A stretch of 12,205 nt of DNA from Pseudomonadota bacterium (lineage in GTDB: Bacteria; Pseudomonadota; Gammaproteobacteria; Burkholderiales; Ferrovaceae): the NCBI GenBank assembly GCA_021828575.1, contig JAJZEL010000204.1, positions 1-12,205 on the forward strand. Direction: 5' to 3'. Each line of letters opens with the position of its first letter. Within the stretch, counting starts at the first letter, position 1. This document shows positions 6,369-12,205 of this stretch, in pieces. A program made the translations under genes and the position numbers. The notes beneath the pieces are model-generated. The model made no database searches, was not told where the DNA came from, and worked only from the letters and a program-made list of their open reading frames with translations.

Positions 6369-9217
6369 GCCCACATGGCCCGGAGCGCAATGGCCCAATG
6401 ACGGGCAAATCGCTGGCCGTCAAACAGTGGTGACGCGCCCACTTGCGCCCGCAACCCGGCACGCAGCTGCGCCAACCGATGGCGTTCGGCGGGTTGCTCC
6501 ACCAGGGCCCGGGCTCGTTGCACATACGCTTCCGACGTGTTCACCACCCAACCCGGCAATCCGGCGGCAGCCATGATGCTGGCCCCTTGGCAGGCAATCA
6601 GGGTAGGACCGGTCAGCGTCAGCGTAGGAACACCCATCCACAAGGCTTCACAGGTAGTGGTGCCCCCGGTAAAGGGAAAGGAGTCCAGAATCAGATCCAC
6701 TTCTTCGTGCCCCTGCAGATATTCACGCCGGCCCGTGGCCGCCAGCAAGGTCACCTGCTCATGCGCGATGCCCAGCGCCTGCAGACGCCGGGCCACTTCA
6801 TCCATAACGGCCTGATCCTTGAACTGGTGGCATTGCCAGCGCAAATGGGCCTCTGGTAGCCCATTCAGGATCCGCTGCCACAGCACCATGACTTCCTCTC
6901 CCACTTTTGCCAGATTCTGGAAGCACCCGAAAGTCACCCGTCCCCGATTCATGGCAGGCAACGGACTCACCGCCGGCGCATCCTCCGGCGGTGAAAAACA
7001 GAATCTCGTTTCAGGCAGATACCAGGGTTTTTCAACAAACTGGCCTTCCTGCCCCACAGGCACGCTGACGGGATCCACCAGAACATAATCGATTTCCGGC
7101 AATCCTGTGGTGGCGAAGTAACCCAGCCAGGTGACCTGAATGGGTGCAGGCCTCCATGCAAACACGCCCAGCCTGCCATAAGCCGTATGACCCGACAAAT
7201 CCACCAGCACGTGAGGAGCATCCTGGTGAATCCTCCGCGCAGCCTGTTCATCATCCAGTTCATGCAGGGGAACCCACTGGCTGAAATAAGGCTGGATGAA
7301 CCGGGACAGGTCATCCTGCCCGGACATTGTGTGATATGCGATCAGTTCAATGTGGTCCGTCGCCAGATACGGCAATATGCCTTTCATGAAATAACCCACG
7401 GGATGCTGGCGCAGGTCGCCTGACACCAAACCCACCCGCAAGGGCCCGGAACCGGAAACCGTGTTCCATTCCGTGAATGGTGCAGTCACCCTGGAACGTC
7501 TCTGCCGCATGAGGGACACGGCTTCCTGACACATCTGCTCGCCTGTGTAGCCCGGCATGCAGTTCATGAGGAATAGCAGATTGCTGGCGGCTTCCTGAGC
7601 GCCAGGCTGTAAGGCAAGCGCCCGCGAACAGGCTGCCCATGACTCCTTGCGATAACCCATTTCCCGATAAAGGGTGCCCTGAATCACGTAGGCAGACACA
7701 TGATCCGGTTCGAGTTCCAGGCATGCCCTGACCGAGGCCATGGCCTCGGTCAGGCGACTCAGGTCACGGTAGATCAGAGCCAGATTATGATGGTTGTCCG
7801 CATTGTCAGGCGATAACCGAACCGCATGCTGCGCATGCCGCAAGGCCTCTTCCTGCGATCCGGTGTCACGCAACAGTACGGCCAGATTGGAGTGGGCTTG
7901 CGCGTGGTCGGGACAAAGCGCAAGTGCACGACGATAACTGTCCTCCGCATCCTTCAAACGCCACCCGGCCTTGTAAAGGTTACCGAGATTGTTATGGGTT
8001 TCCACGTGATCCTGTCTGAGCGCCAGCACACGTTGATAACAGGCTTCCGCTTCTTTCAGATGCTTTTCCCCCTCCAGCAGCCGGCCCTTGTTGTAAAGGG
8101 CTTCGATCTGCGCCGGATTGAGTGCCAGTGCCTTGTCGTAACAGCCCATGGCTTCCCTGTTTTTGTGCTGGTCTTCCAGCACCACACCCAGGTTCACGAA
8201 AAGCAGCGGATCTGCCGGTTTGATCTCCAGAGCCCGACGGTAGTTTTTTTCTGCTTCTGCAAATCGGCCCAGGTTACGCAGGGCATTGGCTAAATTGTTG
8301 CAGGCTTCGCGATGTCGCGGTTGTGCGGCAATGACCCGACGATACAGGGTTTCTGCTTCTGCAGATTTTCCCTGGGCCACGAGCACGTTGGCCAGGTTGC
8401 ACAAGGCATCCGTGTGGCCAGGCTTGTATGCCAGCGCCTGCCGGTAGGCTTCTTCTGCTTGCACAAGGACGCCTCGGCTATTGAGCACATTGCCGAGATT
8501 GATGAAGGCTTCGCCAAATTTTGGGCGCAGAGCCAGCGCTGCCCGACAACTGGTTTCGGCCTCGTCCAGTCGGCCCAGCTCCCACAGCACGATGGCCAGA
8601 TTGTTATGCGCCTCAGGATCTTCTGGCGACAACAAAACCCATGTCTGGAAGGCGGGCAATGCCTCGTGAAGGGCACCCACACCTCGGGTTGCTGTGCCCA
8701 GCGCCTGCCAGCCCAATGCGGCCCGCGGATATTCACTGATCATGATGCGTGCCAGGGATTTCATTTCTGCCAGACGATTTTTCTGGAAAGCCTGCACCAG
8801 CTTCTGTCGGTGTCTGTCGGGTACGACCTGCACCGGGGGTCGAGGCTTCCCGCCATTGGCCAGCACCTGTTGCAGACGCCCTTCCAGTTCATCCACGCCA
8901 GATCCCGCAAGTCCGCGAGAGCGCCCCTGCGTCAACCACTGTTGCGACTCCTGATTAAAACCCGCCAGTATCAGGGCTTCAATATGGGTCAGCCAGTACT
9001 GCCCCTGGTCCGGACGGGATTCCATGGCACGCCTGGTATGCCCCAGGGCCTCTTCGGCCTTGCCAGTCCGGGACAACAGGATACCCAGATTGTGGTGGGC
9101 ATCCGGTTGATGGGGGTCTGTTTCCAGCACCTGCCGATACCCGATTTCCGCTTCCACCACCTGACCCTTTTGGTGAAAATCCACTGCCTGAATCAGGAGG
9201 GAGGTCACATCAGCCAC
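6338..9217 (-). CDS. TPR-repeat O-GlcNAc-transferase-type glycosyltransferase (GT41, SPINDLY-like)
   Basis: A 959-residue protein predicted to transfer a sugar from a nucleotide donor to serine/threonine (or another residue) of proteins, with targets chosen by a TPR superhelix. Residues 1-90 hold two to three TPRs. A less regular stretch with a short linker (about 100-165) follows, then about 11 contiguous 34-residue TPRs (about 167-540) with the pattern NNLA...G...EAE..YRRAL...P. The catalytic part (about 592-959) shows the GT41 landmarks GLVSGDLRQHPVGYFMKG (His605, the position of the catalytic-site histidine of human OGT), RPAPIQVTWLGY (689-700), CFQNLAKV with Lys771, and FTGGTTTCEALWMGVPTL (about 849-866, nucleotide-sugar site). 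No signal peptide is seen, so it is probably cytoplasmic. GTG 9217 is chosen because AGAGG lies eight bases upstream and it follows the mutY stop by one base; an ATG at 9277 inside mutY would add 20 cysteine- and tryptophan-rich residues with no TPR match. The donor and targets cannot be read from the sequence. Confidence 0.9.
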   Translation of the reverse strand: MADVTSLLIQAVDFHQKGQVVEAEIGYRQVLETDPHQPDAHHNLGILLSRTGKAEEALGHTRRAMESRPDQGQYWLTHIEALILAGFNQESQQWLTQGRSRGLAGSGVDELEGRLQQVLANGGKPRPPVQVVPDRHRQKLVQAFQKNRLAEMKSLARIMISEYPRAALGWQALGTATRGVGALHEALPAFQTWVLLSPEDPEAHNNLAIVLWELGRLDEAETSCRAALALRPKFGEAFINLGNVLNSRGVLVQAEEAYRQALAYKPGHTDALCNLANVLVAQGKSAEAETLYRRVIAAQPRHREACNNLANALRNLGRFAEAEKNYRRALEIKPADPLLFVNLGVVLEDQHKNREAMGCYDKALALNPAQIEALYNKGRLLEGEKHLKEAEACYQRVLALRQDHVETHNNLGNLYKAGWRLKDAEDSYRRALALCPDHAQAHSNLAVLLRDTGSQEEALRHAQHAVRLSPDNADNHHNLALIYRDLSRLTEAMASVRACLELEPDHVSAYVIQGTLYREMGYRKESWAACSRALALQPGAQEAASNLLFLMNCMPGYTGEQMCQEAVSLMRQRRSRVTAPFTEWNTVSGSGPLRVGLVSGDLRQHPVGYFMKGILPYLATDHIELIAYHTMSGQDDLSRFIQPYFSQWVPLHELDDEQAARRIHQDAPHVLVDLSGHTAYGRLGVFAWRPAPIQVTWLGYFATTGLPEIDYVLVDPVSVPVGQEGQFVEKPWYLPETRFCFSPPEDAPAVSPLPAMNRGRVTFGCFQNLAKVGEEVMVLWQRILNGLPEAHLRWQCHQFKDQAVMDEVARRLQALGIAHEQVTLLAATGRREYLQGHEEVDLILDSFPFTGGTTTCEALWMGVPTLTLTGPTLIACQGASIMAAAGLPGWVVNTSEAYVQRARALVEQPAERHRLAQLRAGLRAQVGASPLFDGQRFARHWAIALRAMWAQFEGATSSR
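7598..8719 (-). repeat. About 11 tandem 102-bp TPR-coding units
   Basis: The DNA of the glycosyltransferase encodes 11 successive 34-residue tetratricopeptide repeats without insertions, so the sequence has a 102-bp period. The best conserved piece encodes H/N-N-N-L-A/G (for example CAGATTGTTATG on the + strand near 8597 and close variants at each period). The copies are diverged at DNA level, so this is a protein repeat and not a recent DNA amplification. Confidence 0.85.
7727..7754. repeat. Perfect 28-bp palindrome inside the glycosyltransferase gene
   Basis: The left arm CCTGACCGAGGCCA (7727-7740) and the right arm TGGCCTCGGTCAGG (7741-7754) are exact reverse complements with no spacer. 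The palindrome ends there, as the flanking bases do not pair. On the coding strand it reads Leu-Thr-Glu-Ala-Met-Ala-Ser-Val-Arg (residues 489-497) in one of the last TPRs. As mRNA it can form a 12-pair stem with a CATG loop. No function is known to me. Confidence 0.8.
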
Positions 9218-9218
9218 T

Positions 9219-10244
9219 TCAATCGCCTCTGTCTGAGAGGTGTTCCACCAGACGACGCACCGGCACAGGCAAGGCAAGCTTCAGCGCATCCCCTGGTCGG
9301 TGCCACTGACTGGAACCACCGCCTTCCATTCCAACATCCATTTCCACGGCATGAATCACAAAACGCCGGTGCGTCAGGACATGCTGCACGGGAGGATGCC
9401 GTTTGCTCACGACCCCTTCCAGCCCCCACTGTTCACGCACGAAATGTTCAGGCGACCCTTCCATCTCCATTTCGGGAAAACTCCATAACCCCCCCCAAAT
9501 TCCCCCGGACTTGCGGCGCTCCATGAACAGGCGACCTGCATGGCGCAACAGGAGCATGCGAAAGGTACGCTCCTTGACAGGGCGGGCCGGACGAGCCACG
9601 GGATAGCGTCCGACGGCATCCATGGCAAAGGCACGGCACTGGAACTGCACGGGACAGACCGGACATCGAGGCCGGTGACGTGTGCATACGGTGGCGCCCA
9701 TGTCCATCAAACCCTGAATATAGGATTCCACGCGATTTTCAGGCAACAGACCCTCTGCCAGAGCCCAGAGCTCACGCTCCACATCAGGCGCGCCCGGAAA
9801 GCCTTCGCATGCAAAAACCCTTGCCAGAACGCGCTTCACGTTTCCGTCCAGGATGGGATGACGATCCCCATACGCGAATACCAGGATGGCGGCGGCTGTG
9901 GAGCGGCCCACGCCTGGCAAGGCCTGCCAGCCTGCCAGGGTAAGCGGAAATCCGGCCCCGGCCACCTGACGGGCGGCCCGATGCAAATGGCGAGCCCGGC
10001 TATAGTAGCCAAGACCAGACCAGAGGGCCAATACGTCAGCCTCTTCTGCCGAAGCCAGTGCCTGCACGGTAGGAAACCGCTTCATGAAACGCGGATAATA
10101 ATTCAGGACGGTAATCACCTGGGTCTGCTGCAGCATGATTTCGGAAACCCAGATGCGGTAGGGGTCGCGCGTGCCCTGCCAGGGTAACTGGTGGCGACCG
10201 TGATGCAACTGCCAGTCAGTGATCAGTGAAGCAAATTCGCTCAT
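9219..10244 (-). CDS. mutY: Adenine DNA glycosylase MutY
   Basis: Removes adenine mispaired with 8-oxoguanine or guanine in base-excision repair. The 341 residues hold the helix-hairpin-helix glycosylase domain with catalytic Glu35 in WVSEIMLQQTQV, the hairpin LPGVGRSTAAAIL (109-121) and the catalytic Asp133 in ILDGNVKRVLARV. The iron-sulfur cluster ligands are Cys187, Cys194, Cys197 and Cys203, with the expected 6-2-5 spacing. The C-terminal NUDIX-like 8-oxoG-sensing domain (about 229-335) includes GGIWGGLWSFPE and HVLTHRRF. The ATG at 10244 has AGGA five bases upstream. A longer frame to 10346 runs through the tRNA-Gly gene and is rejected. It lies 16 bases after the tRNA and one base before the glycosyltransferase start, so the three may share a transcript. 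Confidence 0.96.
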   Translation of the reverse strand: MSEFASLITDWQLHHGRHQLPWQGTRDPYRIWVSEIMLQQTQVITVLNYYPRFMKRFPTVQALASAEEADVLALWSGLGYYSRARHLHRAARQVAGAGFPLTLAGWQALPGVGRSTAAAILVFAYGDRHPILDGNVKRVLARVFACEGFPGAPDVERELWALAEGLLPENRVESYIQGLMDMGATVCTRHRPRCPVCPVQFQCRAFAMDAVGRYPVARPARPVKERTFRMLLLRHAGRLFMERRKSGGIWGGLWSFPEMEMEGSPEHFVREQWGLEGVVSKRHPPVQHVLTHRRFVIHAVEMDVGMEGGGSSQWHRPGDALKLALPVPVRRLVEHLSDRGD

Positions 10245-10260
10245 GCATATCCTGAAAGAC

Positions 10261-10334
10261 TGGAGCGGGTGAAGGGAATCGAACCCTCGTCGTAAGCTTG
10301 GGAAGCTTCTGCTCTGCCATTGAGCTACACCCGC
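10261..10334 (-). tRNA. tRNA-Gly, anticodon CCC
   Basis: A 74-base gene with CCA encoded. The seven-pair acceptor stem is GCGGGTG/CACCCGC. The D arm is GCTC-AATGGCA-GAGC. The anticodon arm has the loop TTCCCAA with CCC at the anticodon position, reading GGG. The T arm is GAGGG-TTCGATT-CCCTT, followed by the discriminator T and CCA. The T arm, anticodon loop and overall layout resemble the bacterial glycine CCC isoacceptor. The outermost anticodon-stem pair appears to be a G-A mismatch, leaving four pairs. It is transcribed towards mutY. Confidence 0.95.
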
Positions 10335-10344
10335 GACGCCAGGC

Positions 10345-10353
10345 ATTCTAACA
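10345..10353 (-). promoter_or_regulatory. Candidate extended -10 promoter of tRNA-Gly (and mutY)
   Basis: On the minus strand TGTTAGAAT (TGn plus TAGAAT, one mismatch to TATAAT) lies ten bases before the tRNA 5' end. The bases after it are GC-rich (GCCTGGCGTC), like the discriminators of stringently controlled tRNA promoters. I find no good -35 element at 16-18 bases, which an extended -10 can tolerate. This is a prediction by eye. Confidence 0.35.
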
Positions 10354-10364
10354 CTGTCGAACCA

Positions 10365-10396
10365 TTACATCCCGAAACACGTACATCTTGAAACAC
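10365..10396. repeat. Tandem 16-bp direct repeat between tRNA-Gly and the barrel-protein gene
   Basis: TTACATCCCGAAACAC (10365-10380) is followed directly by GTACATCTTGAAACAC (10381-10396), matching at 13 of 16 positions. A third partial copy, GAAACGC, begins at 10400. The rest of the 161-base intergenic region (10335-10495) holds no gene that I can see. It must contain the promoter of the barrel-protein gene, but no -35/-10 pair is convincing. The repeat could be an operator or a chance duplication. Confidence 0.5.
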
Positions 10397-10495
10397 AGCG
10401 AAACGCCTGATGAGAATTTCTTCGTGACGGAACTATTACATTAGCGTCGCAGTCATAGCAGCGCCCTTTAGTTTTATAGACACGGAGAACAACAA

Positions 10496-11059
10496 ATGAA
10501 GAACCTCAAGTTCACGGCCATCGCACTGGCTCTTTCGACCACTGCTGTCACCAGCGCTTTTGCCAGCACGGCAGCCGGTCCGTATGTGGGTTTCGGGTTG
10601 GGTGCGTATAACGCCAACATCAACCAGAACGGCTACAACTACAGCGACCAGAATCCGCAGGCCAGCGTGGGTGTTTTTGGCGGATACCAGTGGAATTTTG
10701 GTCAGGAAGCGCTGGCAGCCGAACTGTCCTACAACAGCAACGTGGGTGAAATCAACGAACCCTCAGGCACTTCCAAACTGAAGAACGACTGGCAGGTGTC
10801 TGTCCTGCCTGGCTACAACTTCACCGACAGCACGGAAGGTTACGTGCGGGTGGGCTGGACGCAGGCCAATGGCGATGGTGCCTATTCCCATACTTACCAG
10901 GGCGCTGTCCTGGGATTGGGTGTAGATCATTCCATTACACGCAACATGGCCTTGCGCCTTGAGTGGCAGTACATGAACTTCAACAGTTTCAATCCGGGGA
11001 GCGGCGACGTAAACCCCACCACGGAAGGCGTCAACGTCAGCTTGCGTTACGGTTTCTGA
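10496..11059 (+). CDS. Small outer-membrane beta-barrel protein (OmpA/OmpW-like eight-stranded type)
   Basis: A 187-residue exported protein. The signal peptide MKNLKFTAIALALSTTAVTSAFA is predicted to be cut after residue 23. The mature part begins GPYVGFGLGAYN and alternates hydrophobic and polar residues in beta-hairpins: ASVGVFGGYQWNF, ALAAELSYNS, WQVSVLPGYNF, EGYVRVGWTQAN, GAVLGLGVDHSI, MALRLEWQYMNF. It ends in VNVSLRYGF, a strand with the C-terminal phenylalanine read by the BAM complex. About eight strands with loops rich in Asn, Gly and Ser fit the OMP beta-barrel family; there is no OmpA peptidoglycan-binding domain. The ATG has GGAG eight bases upstream, and a terminator follows, so it is monocistronic. 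Specific function is unknown: it could be a small porin, an adhesion-related or a structural barrel. Confidence 0.85.
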   Translation: MKNLKFTAIALALSTTAVTSAFASTAAGPYVGFGLGAYNANINQNGYNYSDQNPQASVGVFGGYQWNFGQEALAAELSYNSNVGEINEPSGTSKLKNDWQVSVLPGYNFTDSTEGYVRVGWTQANGDGAYSHTYQGAVLGLGVDHSITRNMALRLEWQYMNFNSFNPGSGDVNPTTEGVNVSLRYGF

Positions 11060-11085
11060 TCCTCCGTCATCTTTCTGTAGCACAC

Positions 11086-11113
11086 TCCCCGCTCCCCGGA
11101 GCGGGGAATTTTT
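11086..11113 (+). terminator. Intrinsic terminator after the barrel-protein gene
   Basis: The stem CCCCGCTC (11087-11094) / GAGCGGGG (11099-11106), extended by an outer T-A pair, closes a four-base CCCG loop and is followed by AATTTTT. It starts 27 bases after the stop codon. The GC-rich stem with its T-tract is a textbook intrinsic terminator and separates this gene from thiS. Confidence 0.9.
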
Positions 11114-11130
11114 CAGGCACTCCAGTGAAG

Positions 11131-11139
11131 TGGTAAAAT
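11131..11139 (+). promoter_or_regulatory. Candidate extended -10 promoter of thiS-thiG
   Basis: TGGTAAAAT (TGn followed by TAAAAT, one mismatch to TATAAT) lies between the terminator and thiS. The -35 region about 17 bases upstream (TTCAGG) is poor. The start point would be near 11146, giving a leader of about 25 bases before the thiS GTG. Confidence 0.4.
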
Positions 11140-11170
11140 CCTGACCTGGACACTTCTTCACAATATTCCT

Positions 11171-11371
11171 GTGCAACTTTTCGTCAATGGACAGGCGCAT
11201 GCATTCGAAGCGCCCCCCACGGTTTCCCAAGTGCTTGACCGGCTGGTCCTGAGCCAGCGGCGCATCGCCGTGGAGCGCAATGGTGCCATCATTCCCCGCA
11301 GTCACTATGGCAACTGCCATCTTGAGGAAGGCGATTGCCTTGAAATCGTGGTGGCGGTTGGCGGTGGTTGA
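11171..11371 (+). CDS. thiS: Sulfur carrier protein ThiS
   Basis: A 66-residue ubiquitin-fold protein that carries sulfur as a C-terminal thiocarboxylate for thiazole synthesis in the thiamine pathway. The sequence begins MQLFVNGQAHAFE, has the middle part LSQRRIAVERNGAIIPRSHY, and ends EIVVAVGGG. The Gly-Gly end that is adenylated by ThiF and thiolated is present. It starts with GTG, which matches the usual ThiS N-terminus; no strong ribosome-binding site is visible. ThiG follows after six bases. ThiF, ThiO/ThiH and ThiE are not in the window. Confidence 0.95.
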   Translation: MQLFVNGQAHAFEAPPTVSQVLDRLVLSQRRIAVERNGAIIPRSHYGNCHLEEGDCLEIVVAVGGG

Positions 11372-11377
11372 CGAACG

Positions 11378-12172
11378 ATGAGTAACCTTGTGACAGACCC
11401 CCTTATCCTTGGCAAGCGTACCCTTCATTCCCGTCTACTGGTGGGTACGGGCAAGTACGCCGACCTCGAACAAACACGTCTGGCGGTGGAAGCCAGTGGA
11501 GCCGAGATCATCACGGTAGCCATCCGGCGTACCAACATAGGACAGAACCCGGGGGAACCCAGCTTGCTGGATGTACTCCCTGTCGACCGCTATACCCTGC
11601 TGCCCAATACCGCCGGTTGCTACAACGCGGAAGACGCCATACGCACCTTGCGTCTGGCCCGTGAACTGCTGGACGGCCATACTCTGGTGAAACTGGAAGT
11701 GCTGGGCGACCCCCATACCCTTTTCCCCCACATGCCGGAAACCCTGGTGGCAGCAAAAACACTGGTACAGGAAGGTTTCGAGGTCATGGCGTATTGCAGT
11801 GACGATCCCATCCAGGCCAAACAGCTGGAAGAACTGGGATGCGTGGCCGTCATGCCGCTGGCTTCCCTCATAGGTTCAGGAATGGGCATCCTCAATCCGT
11901 GGAATCTGGGCATCATCATCGAAAATGCCCGTGTACCCGTCATCGTGGATGCAGGTGTGGGCACTGCTTCAGATGCGGCCATTGCCATGGAACTGGGCTG
12001 TGCAGGCGTACTGATGAACACCGCCATCGCACAGGCCAGAAATCCCGTTCTCATGGCATCAGCCATGAAAAAAGCCGTGCAGGCAGGACGCGAAGCTTTT
12101 CTGGCGGGACGCATGCCCAAAAAAATGTATCAGGCCCAGCCCAGCTCGCCCACCAGCGGGTTGATCAGTTGA
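11378..12172 (+). CDS. thiG: Thiazole synthase ThiG
   Basis: Condenses 1-deoxy-D-xylulose 5-phosphate, the ThiS thiocarboxylate and dehydroglycine to the thiazole phosphate moiety of thiamine, in the cytoplasm. The 264-residue TIM barrel is of normal length. Visible marks are SRLLVGTGKYAD (18-29), ITVAIRRTN (45-53), LLPNTAGCYNAEDA (74-87), the Schiff-base Lys105 in LVKLEVLGD, MPLASLIGSGMGILNP (159-174), and VDAGVGTASDAAIAMELGCAG with VLMNTAIA for phosphate binding. It follows thiS by six bases, the common thiS-thiG pair. Its stop codon overlaps the probable start of the next gene. Confidence 0.97.
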   Translation: MSNLVTDPLILGKRTLHSRLLVGTGKYADLEQTRLAVEASGAEIITVAIRRTNIGQNPGEPSLLDVLPVDRYTLLPNTAGCYNAEDAIRTLRLARELLDGHTLVKLEVLGDPHTLFPHMPETLVAAKTLVQEGFEVMAYCSDDPIQAKQLEELGCVAVMPLASLIGSGMGILNPWNLGIIIENARVPVIVDAGVGTASDAAIAMELGCAGVLMNTAIAQARNPVLMASAMKKAVQAGREAFLAGRMPKKMYQAQPSSPTSGLIS

Positions 12173-12205
12173 CCTTCGACCGTCGTCCCGTTCGCAGTTT
12201 CGTAT
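12169..12205 (+). CDS. trmB: Probable tRNA (guanine-N7-)-methyltransferase TrmB, first codons only
   Basis: From the TTG at 12169, which overlaps the thiG stop, the frame reads (M)TFDRRPVRSFV up to the window edge. An R-x-[IV]-R-S-F-V segment near the N-terminus is typical of TrmB, which makes m7G46 in tRNAs, and thiG-trmB is a frequent pair in betaproteobacteria. Only 12 residues are visible, no ATG or GTG start is present nearby in this frame, and the call rests on this short match plus gene order. Confidence 0.5.
   Translation, partial: MTFDRRPVRSFV

Noticed and set aside
7301..7323. Imperfect inverted repeat CCGGGACAGG / CCTGCCCGG in the glycosyltransferase gene
   Set aside because: One arm has an extra base, there is no T-tract, and the sequence is explained by coding constraint; it does not look like a terminator.
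6338..9217. Idea that the glycosyltransferase region is a recently acquired island
   Set aside because: No integrase, transposase, direct-repeat ends or clearly different base composition is visible. The tRNA-Gly gene sits at one side, but no duplicate of its 3' end is seen at the other.
9218..9277. Longer glycosyltransferase start at ATG 9277
   Set aside because: It adds 20 residues (MPCLCRCVVWW...) inside mutY with no TPR character; GTG 9217 has AGAGG at a good distance.
8312..9526. 404-codon open frame on the + strand opposite the glycosyltransferase and mutY
   Set aside because: It is antisense to two strongly supported genes, shows no recognisable domain, and its length is explained by the codon periodicity of the TPR repeats.
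10245..10346. N-terminal extension of mutY to an upstream ATG
   Set aside because: The added codons are a translation of the tRNA-Gly gene, and the start at 10244 has its own ribosome-binding site and the family's N-terminus.

Overview
The window is a chromosomal stretch of a Gram-negative proteobacterium, most likely a betaproteobacterium. The grounds are the gene order kdsC-lptC-lptA-lptB-rpoN-hpf-ptsN-hprK-rapZ, the presence of hprK beside ptsN and rapZ, and thiS-thiG followed by the start of what looks like trmB. No species can be named from the sequence alone.

Left block (1-6368, all + strand). This is one tightly packed run of nine genes, probably one operon or a few overlapping transcripts, entered from a promoter left of the window. 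KdsC (partial) belongs to Kdo synthesis for lipopolysaccharide. LptC, LptA and LptB are the inner-membrane bitopic protein, the periplasmic bridge protein and the ATPase of the LPS transport machine. RpoN (sigma-54), the short hibernation factor HPF, PtsN (EIIA-Ntr), HPr kinase/phosphorylase and RapZ form the regulatory half. Junctions are overlaps or gaps of no more than 20 bases.

Right-middle block (6338-10334, all - strand, reading right to left). tRNA-Gly(CCC), mutY (A/G-mismatch adenine glycosylase) and a large protein of 959 residues lie head to tail. The large protein has a TPR superhelix of about 11 regular repeats fused to a GT41 (SPINDLY/O-GlcNAc-transferase-type) glycosyltransferase domain. 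Its 3' end runs 31 bases into the 3' end of the convergent rapZ gene. It is the accessory gene of the window and the most interesting one. It carries a perfect 28-bp palindrome inside its coding sequence.

Right end (10335-12205, + strand). A short intergenic region with a 16-bp tandem repeat precedes a monocistronic gene for a small eight-stranded outer-membrane beta-barrel protein, closed by a strong intrinsic terminator. Then come a candidate extended -10 promoter and thiS-thiG (thiazole synthesis for thiamine). The first codons of a probable trmB run off the window edge.

I saw no insertion sequence, integrase, CRISPR array, toxin-antitoxin pair or phage gene. Apart from the glycosyltransferase and the small porin-like protein, this is conserved core genome. 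I found no convincing undescribed multi-gene system.
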